A stretch of 64,000 nucleotides of DNA from Uranotaenia lowii. Its lineage: Eukaryota > Arthropoda > Insecta > Diptera > Culicidae. Location of the stretch: contig NC_073693.1 of NCBI RefSeq assembly GCF_029784155.1, forward strand, positions 232,323,397 to 232,387,396, read 5' to 3'. Numbering within the stretch: position 1 is the stretch's first letter; each line of letters starts with the position of its first letter. A program made the position numbers and the translations under genes. Shown here piece by piece: positions 46,683 to 58,314 of this stretch. A model generated the notes under the pieces. It worked only from the letters and a program-made list of their open reading frames with translations. It did not search any database and had not been told where the DNA came from.

Positions 46683-48290
46683 GTTTATAAAAATGAAATT
46701 CTGTCTGTCTGTCTGTCAGTTTAGCGTAAATCGGTTCAGAAGTTTCCAAGTCTATAAGGAACAGACCTATACACTCGTAAACTATTGAATCGATTTGCGT
46801 TAAACTTGACAGGAGGGGTTTTCGAGGCCGAGGAAGGTTCCTATAATAGTTTGAAACCCCTCCCACTCTCTGGAAGGGGAGGGGATCTATCAAACAAAAG
46901 AAATATTTTTGAATAACTCGAGAACCGATCATGCAAATGGAACCAAATTTGGTGTGGGAGTGTATTTGGATACGAGAAATGTTTCTAAAATGGTTTAGTA
47001 CTCCTCCCTCCTAATAATGGGGATATAAGAAGCGGAGAGGAGGGATCTCATACAATTTTTTGCGCAATTCGAGAACTTATCAAGCAAACGCAACCAAATT
47101 TGGCATGCGAGGGTATATGGGTAGGAAAAATATTTTAAAGATGTTTTAGGATTTCTCCCTCCTTTCAGTGTGGATATGGAAAAGGTGGAGGGGCCTCTCA
47201 TACATTTTTATTTGCAAAATTTGAGAACTAATCCAGCAAATGGAACCAAATTTGACATGAATAATTATTTAGGTACGAGAAATGTTTCTATGTTTTTACT
47301 TGGGATTCCACTCTCTTTGATTAGAGAGATACAAAGGGGCGGGGGGGGTCTCCCATAAAATTTAATGCATTATTCGATAATTAATCATGGAAATTAATCC
47401 ATATTTCATATAGGAAGACGAGTCAAGTTTCTACGGTGTTTGAGACCCAACTGTCCTTCTACTGGGTGGACAAGAAGAGGGGAGGGAGTCTCTCCCACAG
47501 TTTTATGCATTACTCGAGAAATAATTGAACAATAAAAACAAAATATACCATGGAAATATATTATAGTACGAGAAATGTTTTTTATGTTTCGAGACACCTC
47601 TCTCTCTCTCTCCAACGGGATAAGAGGAAGGAGGAGGGAGCTTTTCATACATTATTTTTAGAACACTTGAGGATTTATTATTCAAATTTAATATATTTGA
47701 GTACATTTTTTTCTATGATGGTTAAGGCTTCTCCCTTCTTTCGATAGGAAGGAGAAAGAGGAACTCTCATACAATTTTTCAATAACTCGAGTGCTAGCAG
47801 ATGGCAAAGAATTGGGAAGAGTATTTAAACACAAGAAGTATTTCTGGGATGAATTGGTTCCTCCTCCCCGAAAGAGAAGGGAGGTGTCATAAGTTTGTTT
47901 TGATAAATTCAAGAGCTCATCAAATAAATTTAACCAAATTTTACATGGGAGAGTATAAGGGTACTAGAAATAGGTTATTACGAAAACCCCTTCCGCACAA
48001 TTTTTCGTATAACTTGAGAACTTATCCAACAAATGGAACCAAGTTTGAAAGAAAAAGTATTAGAGTAAGGAAATTTGTCTTTTTTTAAGAAGAGATTCCA
48101 TACTGTACAGAGCCGGGAATGGGGTAGATTTTAACGGAAAGTTTTTAAAACTTTTCAAGCAATAGAAACCATATTTTACAAGAGAGGTTTTTTTTAAGAT
48201 TTAAGACCCCTCCTTCTTTTAGAAGAGAAACAGGAAGAAGGAAAGCATGTACAGCTCGAAAACTTATGTACCATATGTTAAATATGATTT
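46683..48290 (+). repeat. Tandem array, about 105-155-bp units, CTGT-headed
   Basis: Begins TTTATAAAAATGAAATTCTG followed by a (CTGT)4 run, and contains about ten diverged units. Each unit carries variants of AACTCGAGAACTTATCAAGC, AAATGGAACCAAATTTGG, GGTACGAGAAATGTTTCTA and a CCTCCCTC/GGGAGG block. Anchors occur near 46915, 47067, 47217, 47371, 47511, 47661, 47782, 47905, 48011 and 48253. All ORFs here are repeat translations. The head is typical of a widespread arthropod dispersed repeat. Confidence 0.85.
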
Positions 48291-48854
48291 TATTTGGTTA
48301 CGAAAAATGTTGTAATAGGGCAGTTCTTAATATCAGATTTAAAACAATTATTAAAAAACCATTTCAGATCAAGTTTTTACAAAAATCGTTTCAGGAAATT
48401 TAATCTTCCTTGTATTCCAATAATAATTTGGTGTGAAAGTTCTCAAGATGTATTCATAATGAAATTATTTTCACAAAATTTATTGATTTCAGAAGGCGTA
48501 ACAAAGCACACCGGATCAGCCTCAAATCTGCAAAACTTGCGATTGCGTGTTTTCAACAACTTTCCGATAATCCATACCCGATATAAAACTTTCATGGAAA
48601 AAATAAACGTAATGAATGTGTTTTTGATCAAACATGTACAGTTTTAGCTGAAAACAGCCTCATTTTCGACGTGGCGTGACGACGTGCGGTTTTTTTCCTC
48701 TTCGGATTTCTGCGTGGTTAGTTTGATAAAATATGTGTTTGATTTATGGTTCATTCTGGTATGTACATGAAAAATCTATAACATAAAAACAAATTAAATA
48801 TTAAGGTATTAGAAATGTAATATAGCTTCGAAAAAATTCAACATCAACCCAGCC
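48291..48854. other. AT-rich sequence, nothing recognised
   Basis: The 117-codon ORF (48294-48647) shows no motif and has an equally open opposite strand. No splice or repeat signal noted. Confidence 0.4.
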
Positions 48855-49016
48855 GCAGCCCGTGGCGTAGAGGATAGCCTTCAAGTCTTCTAAGCCAGCG
48901 GACATAAGATCGAATCCCGGTCGCGACATTCATAGTAAACTTTCTGTGGGTCGGTGGTTTTAACATTTGTAAGATGCTAGCCATCATATGTACGAAAGAT
49001 GTACGCTTAGAGTTAA
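48855..49016 (+). mobile_element. tRNA-derived SINE
   Basis: The tRNA-like head GCCCGTGGCGTAGAGGATAG contains an A box (TGGCGTAGAGG, 48863-48873); the B box is AGATCGAATCC (48907-48917). The body then runs through CTTTCTGTGGGTCGGTGG and GATGCTAGCCATCATATG to GTACGCTTAGAGTTAAC. A LINE fragment follows immediately, so the tail and target duplication are not resolvable. Confidence 0.8.
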
Positions 49017-50064
49017 CAAAAAGGAATTATTTGACTAGCCAAACCTTACAAGTAAGCTATCAAAGTTTATGCTCTGAAAGGACATCCATTAGAGCTGGTG
49101 TCCCTCAGGGCAGTATACTTGGGCCAATTTTATACAATATTTTTACTTCTGATCTTCCTGATGTACCAGAAGGAAAAGGTAAAGATTATTTGCTGATGAT
49201 ACTTAGCTTTCAGCCAAAGGTCGAATTTACGGGTGGTAGGCAGTAAATTGCAACAAAATTTGAATTCCCTTTTGCATTACTTGAAAATGTGAAAAATTTC
49301 TCCTAACGCATCCAAAACTCAACTTATTTTATTTCTTCATAAGCCAAGAGCAAATTTTTTGAAACCTAATGAAAATCATTCCATAACTTTTAATGGGGTT
49401 TCATTAGAATAATCTGATCACGTGAAGTGCTTGGGACTCACACTTGATCGAAATCTTACTTTTAAACATCACATTGAAGATATCTAAATGTAATAAATTC
49501 ACTAAAACTCTTTATTCTCTTATCAACAGGTAATCCAAACTGAGCATGAGGAATAAGATGCTGATCTACAAACAGGTATTTCGACCAGCGATAATGTATC
49601 CAGTTCCGATTTGGTCTAGCTGCTGCGCGACGAGGAAAAAGCCATCCAGAGGATTCAGAACAAAGTTCTGAAAATGATTTTACGGCTTCCAGCTTGGCAT
49701 AGCACCGAAGATCTTCATCGGATTGCGGGCATTGAATCGATCGAAGAGATGGCCATCAAATTCATCTCTAACTTCAGAGGAAAATAGATGCAGTCTTCCA
49801 TCGCAGAGATTAGTTCTCTTTATAATTAGTTTAATTTTAGGATAGTTTTTAGTTTTAAGTTTAAAATATTTTTGACATTACCGGATGTTTTCCTACATTA
49901 AATACTTGATTGCGCTTAGCAAATTTAAGTCTTATAAATAATTTTTTATTATCTAGTTAACTATAGGGCTCTGAACAGTTCATGATTGTGATGAACACCT
50001 AATTTAATGTAATAATGTAATATAAATGTAATGATGAATTGATACAAATAAAGACATAAAAAAA
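49017..50064 (+). pseudogene. Jockey-like LINE reverse transcriptase fragment, copy C
   Basis: The longest of three copies of one LINE family here. ORF 48974-49246 contains SIRAGVPQGSILGPILYNIF, the reverse transcriptase motif before the catalytic box; the expected ADD then reads through a frameshift (KDYLLMIL near 49180). Later segments in shifting frames include CLGLTLDRNLTFKHHIE (about 49430-49475) and RIQNKVLKMILRLPAWHSTE (about 49650-49710). The ORF ends near 49788, followed by the 3' untranslated region shared with 37051 and 41070, AATAAAGACAT and poly(A). It is truncated at the 5' end and has multiple frameshifts, so it is dead. Confidence 0.88.
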
Positions 50065-51000
50065 CCCGAACATAAAAGTTGTACCTGTATGTTTGTACAC
50101 AGAGATCTGGTTTTTTTCACAGATTTCATCATATACCTGAGAAATTTGAAAACCATAAAAAAGGATAGGGCATAAAGCCGATCCTTGGATTTAAATTTGG
50201 AAGCATTGAAGCTCATAACCACATTGGGTGAAAAATGACAGAACGTTATTTTAGTTTAAAATCTTAAAATTAGATACACTTATTACAGGATATGCGAGAG
50301 TACATAAACGTTGTCTAGCAAACGAAAAACAGGTATATGTGAGCTGAAATGAATCATACATAATTGATTCACAACTACAAGTTTCAGGAGATTTAAGTTT
50401 ACAGTTATCAGAAAATGTTCTAACTAGGATGCTACAATGAGAGCAAATAAACGATTTTCTTATGCTTCATGTCGAGAAAATCTTCCCGATTGTTTTTCAT
50501 TGACATCGAATAATAAATGTTTATAGTTGATTCCTGGGCGTTGTAATTTTCTCGCATCCACTTAGATCTTGAATGGTTATCTAACATTTTCAAACTTAAA
50601 TCCAGTTTTAAATCTTTTACTTAACATCTAACAATAATCTTAATGATTTTGATTGCTATTCCTATGCATATCTTCGATAGTTATTCCGAAACTAAATGTT
50701 GGATTTGTAATAAAATTTTACTTTCTATCTTTTTAATTCAAATTCACAATTCCAGTAAATAACTGCATGTGACTCTAAGTTTGAATATATTTTTCCATTT
50801 CACTGATCGATCCTTCAAAATTTAGTATCTGAAATCGACCAGCTGGAACGAAATGTTGGAAAAAATTCAAACTTTTCAGATCATACAAAGAATACGAATA
50901 AAGCGTTAGGGTGGCAATGAATGCATGAGAAAATGTCATGATCGAAAATTGAAAACCGACAATATATCTACATTTTGGCCCAACTGTATCTACAAAACTA
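50065..51000. other. AT-rich sequence before the second gap
   Basis: No supported ORF, RNA gene or repeat noticed. Confidence 0.45.
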
Positions 51001-51500
51001 NNNNNNNNNNNNNNNNNNNNNNNNNNNNNNNNNNNNNNNNNNNNNNNNNNNNNNNNNNNNNNNNNNNNNNNNNNNNNNNNNNNNNNNNNNNNNNNNNNNN
51101 NNNNNNNNNNNNNNNNNNNNNNNNNNNNNNNNNNNNNNNNNNNNNNNNNNNNNNNNNNNNNNNNNNNNNNNNNNNNNNNNNNNNNNNNNNNNNNNNNNNN
51201 NNNNNNNNNNNNNNNNNNNNNNNNNNNNNNNNNNNNNNNNNNNNNNNNNNNNNNNNNNNNNNNNNNNNNNNNNNNNNNNNNNNNNNNNNNNNNNNNNNNN
51301 NNNNNNNNNNNNNNNNNNNNNNNNNNNNNNNNNNNNNNNNNNNNNNNNNNNNNNNNNNNNNNNNNNNNNNNNNNNNNNNNNNNNNNNNNNNNNNNNNNNN
51401 NNNNNNNNNNNNNNNNNNNNNNNNNNNNNNNNNNNNNNNNNNNNNNNNNNNNNNNNNNNNNNNNNNNNNNNNNNNNNNNNNNNNNNNNNNNNNNNNNNNN
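51001..51500. other. Assembly gap, 500 N
   Basis: Exactly 500 N, identical in size to the first gap; likely a placeholder. ORFs spanning it are artefacts. Confidence 0.98.
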
Positions 51501-53217
51501 TAAATGTCAATCAATGTGTTCATTTACTTGATAACAGTGGATAACTCCCTCTCAATGGAAGTGCGGGGCAGGCTTCTTCGATTTTCTGGAGTTTTGCTCA
51601 CGTTTTCTCATCTACTTGTCAAACGCCTTAGAGAAATATGCTTTCTCAACCTCAAAGCGATCAAGTTGCCCACATTTTTGTTGGAGAGCATTCCAATCAC
51701 GCAGTCACCTAATTTCATTCTCGCAGGGTGAAATGTTCATTAGTTTCTCAGTTACTGGCTGAGAAATCAACGACCAGCATCAAGTTGTGGCGTCAAGTTA
51801 GGATCAAAAATACATAAACAGCTTTGAAAAATACACATGGTACCTGAAAGCCAGAATACAAGAATATGTTAGCTGGTAAGATGAGATTAGACCGTCGAGA
51901 GACGATCTCCACTAAGGGTTCTATTAAATTTCCTGAGCTGAGGTTTGAATAAAAAAAAGCATAATTAAAGTAGCATGCAAAACTTAAATAAAAAAATATA
52001 TTACCATAATTATCGCAAAAACCAAGTTGTGGTTCATTTTTTTTTTTCAAGGTTCACTTTCACCCAACTGTGTCAGGATTATCCAATGAGTTTAGTGGTC
52101 CAATATCGGTCGTAAATGGGACACCAAGAACCAAAAGAATGGGAAAAACTGTGCGTGCAAACCATATCATATCAGCTTTTTTCCACGTATGGTTTCCGCC
52201 ACCAAATGACACACTACTAAAGGGTAGCAGGAAATCGCGTGACCGGTGCTGTTTTGATCCTTTTTCGGTTTGCTAAAGTTTAATCGGCTTTACCGCTAAT
52301 GAGTATCAACCTAGTTTCCGAATGAAAATGCTTGCGGACTGAAAAAAATGAGTTAACAGAATTTTTTGTTACGGATATAGGAGAGCACGTTTTCTGGTTT
52401 ATTTATATTGAAACGCAACATTCATTGAACATATTGTTTTACTTTATCATTTATTGCTGAATCTTTTCAAAAGCATTTTCAACTCGTGTCAATTCCAGAA
52501 AAAACTGAATCGGAATTGTGTATTGAGCAAAGTTTATAGGTTTAAATTCATAAGCGGCAGGCTCATTGTGTTAGTAGATAAAAAAAAAATTGTAATCAAA
52601 ATTTATTACCTTCAGTTATTGTAACTTTTTCTTTCATTGCTTTAGAAGCTAACAGAATGTGAATCCATCAGATGAACTTTGACTGGAAGTAACCTTCCAA
52701 AAGGTTGCTTGAGACATCTTCTTCTAAGAAACTCATAAAAAACCGAAAGGTTTTCTAGCCAATGAAAGCGGACTTCTGCAGCGTTGGCTTTCACCTTTTC
52801 TTCGAGGTGATTTTCTTCCTCGGTCCAGCAGAATACCCTGAAATGTGTAGTTTCTTGAGTTGCGGGTTGTGCAAAAAAAAACCTTTTGGGCAAGAAGTTG
52901 TGTGCATGTATTTCTTCCGATAAGTGTTTATTACTGAGTTACTGAACTTAGTGATGTACCTTCAGTAAATTCTATAGCTATCAAAAAAAAATGTCGGGAA
53001 TGATTTTTTGCAATAGCTTTAAATAACACCCGTGAAAAATACTGCAAATCATTTTGAACACAAAGAAAAGGTTTTAGACAACTAAGAATTTTGAAATTCG
53101 CTGCAATTTATCTTTAAAATTTTCGATCATTTCCCGACTTCAGAATAATAATCTTAAGAATAATCTCAAAAAGTGTAATAATAGCAGGAAGAACTAGCAT
53201 TTCTATTGAAAAGGTAG
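51501..53217. other. Unique sequence, no gene recognised
   Basis: Slightly less AT-rich parts at 51540-51730, 52060-52280 and 52640-52870, with ORFs of 68-85 codons but no motif and no credible splice pair. The rest is AT-rich. Confidence 0.35.
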
Positions 53218-53310
53218 TTAGTGAACCGGGAAACCCGAGAATACCAAGAATAGCTTCGAAATTTCGTTGCTTCACTGGGAAACCAGGAATTTCAGCACAA
53301 AACCTGTAAA
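53218..53310. repeat. Relic of the CCGGGAA / CAGGG-ended family
   Basis: GTTAGTGAACCGGGAAACCC, AGCTTCGAAATTTCGTTGC and TTCACTGGGAAACC match, with decay, the left end of the 11069-12929 element (GCTAGCGAACCGGGAAT, ACTTTGAAATTTCATCGC, ATCACTGGGAAACC). The CAGGG terminus itself is degraded and no right end is evident. Confidence 0.65.
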
Positions 53311-53443
53311 ATGTTCATAGTTTTGGACAATTTTCCACAAATTTCAAAAACGTTTTCAATTAAATTTGAAATGTTTGAGATTTTTCTCGGACGTGATGTG
53401 ATAATAACGAAATAATCTCGTTACATTTTTCTGCGAAGATATA

Positions 53444-54012
53444 TTCTTCTCGATTTTCGGTTGATTTTTTTCTCGGTGATTTTAAAATAACTTCCATTTA
53501 GTTTACGTTTCGGTTTACTTTATTCAAAATTTTCAACCATCTTCAGAACGGAAAAAAAAAAATTAACTTATCAATTAAAAATTTTAAAAAAATATCTTCT
53601 TACACTAAAGCTATTATACGCCTGCTGGGGCAATCAAATTTTAGTTTTCGCAGTCACTGTTGTTGCTGCTGCTGCCGCTAACTGTCGACGCTACTACTGT
53701 TTTTCGCCTGACTTCCGCGTCGTCTTTTTCTCGTAGCTTTTTCCACAGACCGTTGTAGACACTTGAGATACCTTTGGTATCCTGTTGGATGTTTACCGCT
53801 CGATTCTCTCGTATTTTGATGTGTAATTTTTCGGCTATCCGTCGGTGGGTCGTGTTGGTAATTCTCTCCAATATTCTCGTTTTAGAGAAACCAAAAACAT
53901 GACCAGGACCGTTGTCTAAAGCGTGTTGCGCCAACCCCGTGGATTTTTTGTTTTAGGCGTACGTTTGAGAAGTTTAAAATCACCGAGAAAAAATCAACCG
54001 AAAATCGAGAAG
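53444..54012 (-). mobile_element. Penelope-like element fragment between inverted repeats
   Basis: On the minus strand the segment starts CTTCTCGATTTTCGGTTGAT and ends with its reverse complement; the inverted repeats are about 40 bp (53444-53488 and 53973-54012) with a one-base length difference. It contains the end of a GIY-YIG endonuclease ORF. Penelope elements often carry terminal repeats in complex orientation, and 5' truncation is usual. The 3' part of the minus strand contains CTGAAGA and CGAAACG, discussed as a hammerhead-like motif. Confidence 0.78.
53641..53934 (-). pseudogene. C-terminal GIY-YIG endonuclease remnant of a Penelope-like element
   Basis: In Penelope-like retroelements the reverse transcriptase is fused to a C-terminal GIY-YIG nuclease that nicks target DNA. 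This frame encodes its final part: AQHALDNGPGHVFGFSKTRI, then ERITNTTHRRIAEKLHIKIR (with the conserved glutamate expected in a RxxxE/xxE context), then NIQQDTKGISSVYNGLW, a typical ending. The terminal serine-rich DNA-encoded run (GSSSNNSDCEN) is followed by a stop. The reverse transcriptase, the GIY and YIG motifs and the rest of the ORF are absent upstream (54012 onward), so the copy is a dead 5'-truncated remnant. Family assignment is from recognised sequence pattern, not a search. Confidence 0.78.
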
Positions 54013-56237
54013 ATAAAAGGAACGGTGACCGAAACCCAGTTAATGCAACGAAGATATATTCATGAATCTTCAGCTTAAATGACTAGTGGATGTCTAAAAA
54101 GTAGCTTTTGATAGGTAACATTAAATCTTTGAATTTACTAAAAAATCTGGTGAGTTTAGCTTATTTTATTTGAGCATATCGGTTAAAATGCGGTTTAAAT
54201 CGGATTCTTGCAAACCTATTTAAATTCTAGATTTTAGTTGTAAATTTGGCTTTTGAAAAAAATTGCAATATTAACAATGTTAAACAATACACAAAATATA
54301 TTGAATTTCCTGAAATTTGTTTTGCAGGAAAATTACAAAAACATTTGTTATTCAAAATCAATCAATTAAAATTATGCGGATGATTAAAAAATACAAAAAC
54401 CTGGTTTTTTTCATTAAAAAGTTGGCATCAACTCAAATTCTTCTTTAAATTTGTAAATTTCAGCTGAATTATGTGCCGTAAAATTGACGAAAATCGGGAC
54501 GCCAATGAGAAAAATTGTTGTGGTCCTAATATTCTGCATTCAACACTCCTTTCAGGACCAAAACGTTCCTTGATGTATTGCGTAAAAGCAAATATAAATT
54601 TTAGTTACTTCATTATGGTCGAATAAATTTTACAAATAGTTTTTGGAAGCATAATAAAATTGCCAAATTTCATACTATGACAACTGTTGTTTGGCGTCAC
54701 TTCAAATAGCGATTTGACTTGTCTACAAGTTTGGTATATAGAGTAGAATTTTTTCAACATGGTTTGTGAAAAAATGGAAGAAAATTTATTAACATTTTAA
54801 CAAAACATTCTTTGGCCCACCAATCGTGGGGTTAATCGGAACATGCCCAAAAAAGTGTTTCAAATCCCACAAGACTGTGTAAAATAATGTGGAACTGAAG
54901 AAAATTAACCTGTAGTATACCCAAGAAGATTAAGGCATCAAGCTTTCTAATAACAATTTAAATTTTTAGTTGAATTTTTTTGCCCTTTTAGTTAGGCATC
55001 ACCATCAACATTTGTTCGAATATAAGTGTGGGTGATAAAAAGAGTTGATTGCTGGGGCTTGCAAAAATAAAAATAAAAAATCTGCAAAGCGAAAAACTAT
55101 GCACTAATTTGCCTTCTCAATGCTGGAAGCGTAACTGAAACGAATTTTTAATGTTGAGCAGGTTCTAAGTGCTCGAGTTTCTCAATAAACAAGCAACTGT
55201 CATCCCACTTGGGGGAGAACAAAACTTAATTTTTAAAAGTTGATAGTGAAATCCTCTTACATTTTTTTTCTTTGGTTACGTTTGGTTCAGGGCAACAAAA
55301 TACAACATCTAAAACGAATCGGGTGCTAAAAGAGCATCATTTGACAGAAATATTATGGAAATAGTCCAAAAATTATCCCGATTCATCCCATCTAAGTAGG
55401 TATTTAAACTGACTTGGTGAAGAAACTTAAATTTTGAAATTGGACTAACACAAACAATTATAAGTATGCGATCTCTTGATATTCGAATTCGCCAACGAAA
55501 TAGGCATCTTGATAATTTAATCTTGATTGTTAAACTCGAGCTGAATCTGAATCTGAATTTTGAATACCTACCTGCATATTCGTTTTAAAATCAAATTGTG
55601 CACCTGAATTCAGTATACGAATTTTAGATTTGTATCCTAATTTCAATGTGATTTCTGAAATATACAGAACAAACTATTCCTAAATTTAGATTCCAAATCA
55701 GCGAATGGAAATTTGTTTCAGACTCACATGGAATTTAAAAATTCGAATATTTATCAAACAAAAATTCCGGATGGTTTATATATATTTTTTTCATATTTGA
55801 AAAACTATTATTTAAATACTGAAAAGGCATGTAAATATTGAAAATCATGAATTAAAATTGTGAATGAAATGCAAAACCAAATTTAAACAATTTTAAAACC
55901 ACTTTTCCTTTCTATTTTTTTATCAAGATTCGAACCGAAAATCTAAAATTCAAAGCTGGGTAACGCATCCATCATTTGAAAACAGAAAAAACAATTAAGA
56001 TTTTGATAATTTGAAACCAGAACCACTGGAATGAGTTTAATCTCCTTTAAATTTAATGTTGAGAATCGAATTTCCATCAACAAGTAGGAAAATTAATATC
56101 AACAAGTAGGAAAATTAAAAAAAAATACTGAAGCAGAATTCTGAGCCTGTGATTGATTTTCGATGTTTTGGAATTATCACTGAGTTAAGATTGTTACTCT
56201 TGAATAACCTCACTCAATAATCAAAATTTTATTAAGA
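54013..56237. other. AT-rich sequence, one degenerate repeat tract
   Basis: No supported ORF. From about 55520 to 55760 the TCTGAATCTGAATTTTGAAT style of degenerate repeat recurs. AATATCAACAAGTAGGAAAA is duplicated in tandem near 56080-56115. Confidence 0.45.
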
Positions 56238-58314
56238 ACTAGCTGATTCCGTACGAACTTCGTTTCGTTTTTAACTTTAAAGCTAATGATTTTGTATTTG
56301 GTTGGTAATTGGGACGCATTTTCACCAAAAAGTGGCTTAAAATACTAAACAAAATTTGCAAGCGACCTATTTGCTTCTCCATCAAACGGAAATTTAAAAT
56401 AAGAAATTAGTTAACCGTCGAAAAGAACATCCGTGTATGAATTTTTGTCTTTTTCGGATGCATAACAACGAAATTATGTCTAAAATATTTTAAAGTTAAT
56501 ATTAACGACCTCTTTTCTGTCGTCTGATTTAAAAATTTTATTCATAAATCAATTTTCCATTTTGTAAAACATTCGTGAATGAAAAATTGTCTGGATCTCA
56601 TGCATAATAAAACAATTATTGCAAAACATTAAACAGTAAATGTGAACGACCCCTTTTCCTGTCGTCTAATAGAAAGTTTGTTATCAGGAATCCATTTCTC
56701 GTCCTGCAAAACTCTCGTGTTTAAATTGTTGCCTCAATATGATGCCTAACAACGTAATTATTGCAAAAAAAAAAAATCGAAAATATTAAGACGAACCCTT
56801 TTACTGATTCCTTGTAAAAATTTGACACGTAAAATCAATTACATGTGCTGTAAAACTCCCGCGTGAAAATTTTCATTATAATCCTATGTATAATCAGGAG
56901 AATTGGCCTTATTCCGAGAGTCACGTTACGTGATGTGCAAAATTCACATCGTTGTGCCGACTCCAGAAACCACTCTAGGCTAGAAGTTTCAGCTCAAATG
57001 TCCTGTGATCGATTTTTGGAGCGCATTCATACAAACGTTTCTTCTCTGAAACCTTTCCTAGAGTCAGGATAAGAAGTGAAATTTTGTGAGTCACGTCACT
57101 CGACTCGCAGAATAACTTCCAATGTAGCAAAAACAGTGAACAGATAATATAGACGACCATTTTTGCCGACCCCTGACTCGAGATTTGCAATCTGAAACAA
57201 AAACTTCTATATGGAAATTTTCATCTCATTCCAATGCACAATAACATGAATACCTCAAAAACATTGAACAGTTTATATGGACGACCCCTTTCGCAGACCT
57301 CTGAATTAAAATTCGACTCTTGAAATCAATCACTCGTTCCTTGAAAATCCCACGTACCAAGTTTCCATCTTTATTCAATTTATTTAAGCATTAATTCGCA
57401 AAAAACAGTGATAAGGGGCCGTTCAAATATTACGTAACGCAATTTTCGGGCTTTTTCAAACCCCCCACCCGCCTACGTAACACATTTTTATCAGATTTTC
57501 TATCAAAAATTCTAAACCGTAACAAACTGCTATAACCCCTCCCCCCCTAAACGCGTTACGTAATATTTGAATGGCCCCTAATATGGACGACCGCTTTGGC
57601 CGACCTTTGACCCTGAATTTGAATCCTGGATTCGATTGATCGTTCCTCAAATTATTCTTATGCAAATTTTCATCACAATCCGATGTATAATAACGCCAAT
57701 ATCGCAAAATCATTGAACAGTTGATATGGACGACCCCTTTTGCCAACCCCTTCTACAAAAAGTGATAACTGGAATCGATTGTCCGTTCGTAAAATCCCGT
57801 CTGCAAATTTTCATCTAAATACAATGCATGATAACGCCAATATCGTAAAAACATTAAAAAGTTTATATGGACGACCCCTTTTGCCGACCCCTGACTCTGA
57901 ATACAATACCTGGAATCGATTGCTCGTCCCTTAAAACACTCATGTGCCAATTTTCATATCAATCCAATGCATAATAACGTCAATATAGTAAAAACACAGA
58001 ATAGTTAATATGGACGACCCATTTTGCCGACCCCTGGCACAAAATTCAATACCTGGAATCGGTTTTCGATCTCTCAAAACCCCTATGTGCAAATTTTCAT
58101 CCCTATCCGACGAAAAATAACGTAAATATCGCGAAAACAATATTTGTCTTGTATGGACGACCCCCTTCAGAAGGGTTATGCGAAAATCTAAAACATTTTT
58201 CATCATTCCTGGTCCTAATGAGCATCCATGCCAAATTTCAGATCTCTAGCTCTTAAGACGGCTGAGTCTATAGAGGACAAACAAACCCACAGAAATTGCT
58301 TTTTATATATATAG
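56238..58314 (+). mobile_element. ACTAGCTGA-headed element expanded by about 141-bp tandem units
   Basis: Head ACTAGCTGATTCCGTACGAA, tail GCTTTTTATATATATAG, the same layout as 44081-44356. Between them are about eleven diverged units; the word TGGACGACCCCTTTTGCC and its variants occur near 56503, 56643, 56790, 57149, 57280, 57584, 57725, 57866, 58009 and 58152, i.e. steps of about 141-143 bp. Each unit also has AAATTTTCATC..AATCC.ATG.ATAATAAC and a CCTGGAATCGATTG.TCGT segment. A MITE splits one unit (57415-57578). All ORFs here are repeat translations. Confidence 0.82.
57415..57578. mobile_element. 164-bp MITE with TAA target duplication
   Basis: Ends GGGGCCGTTCAAATATTACG continuing TAACGC, and GCGTTACGTAATATTTGAAT continuing GGCCCC, form 26-bp inverted repeats. 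TAA flanks both sides (57412-57414 and 57579-57581). A 3-bp TAA duplication fits the PIF/Harbinger superfamily. Removing it restores the normal spacing of the surrounding 141-bp units, so it is a recent insertion. Confidence 0.92.

Noticed and set aside
46683..48290. CRISPR-like array (also 56238-58314)
   Set aside because: Units are 105-155 bp, diverged and contiguous with no unique spacers, in a eukaryotic context.
48294..48647. 117-codon plus ORF
   Set aside because: No motif, AT-driven composition and an open opposite strand.
48863..48917. Functional tRNA gene (also 11975-12028 and 42893-42945)
   Set aside because: Only the A and B boxes are tRNA-like; non-tRNA bodies, poly(A) tails or target duplications show that they are SINEs.
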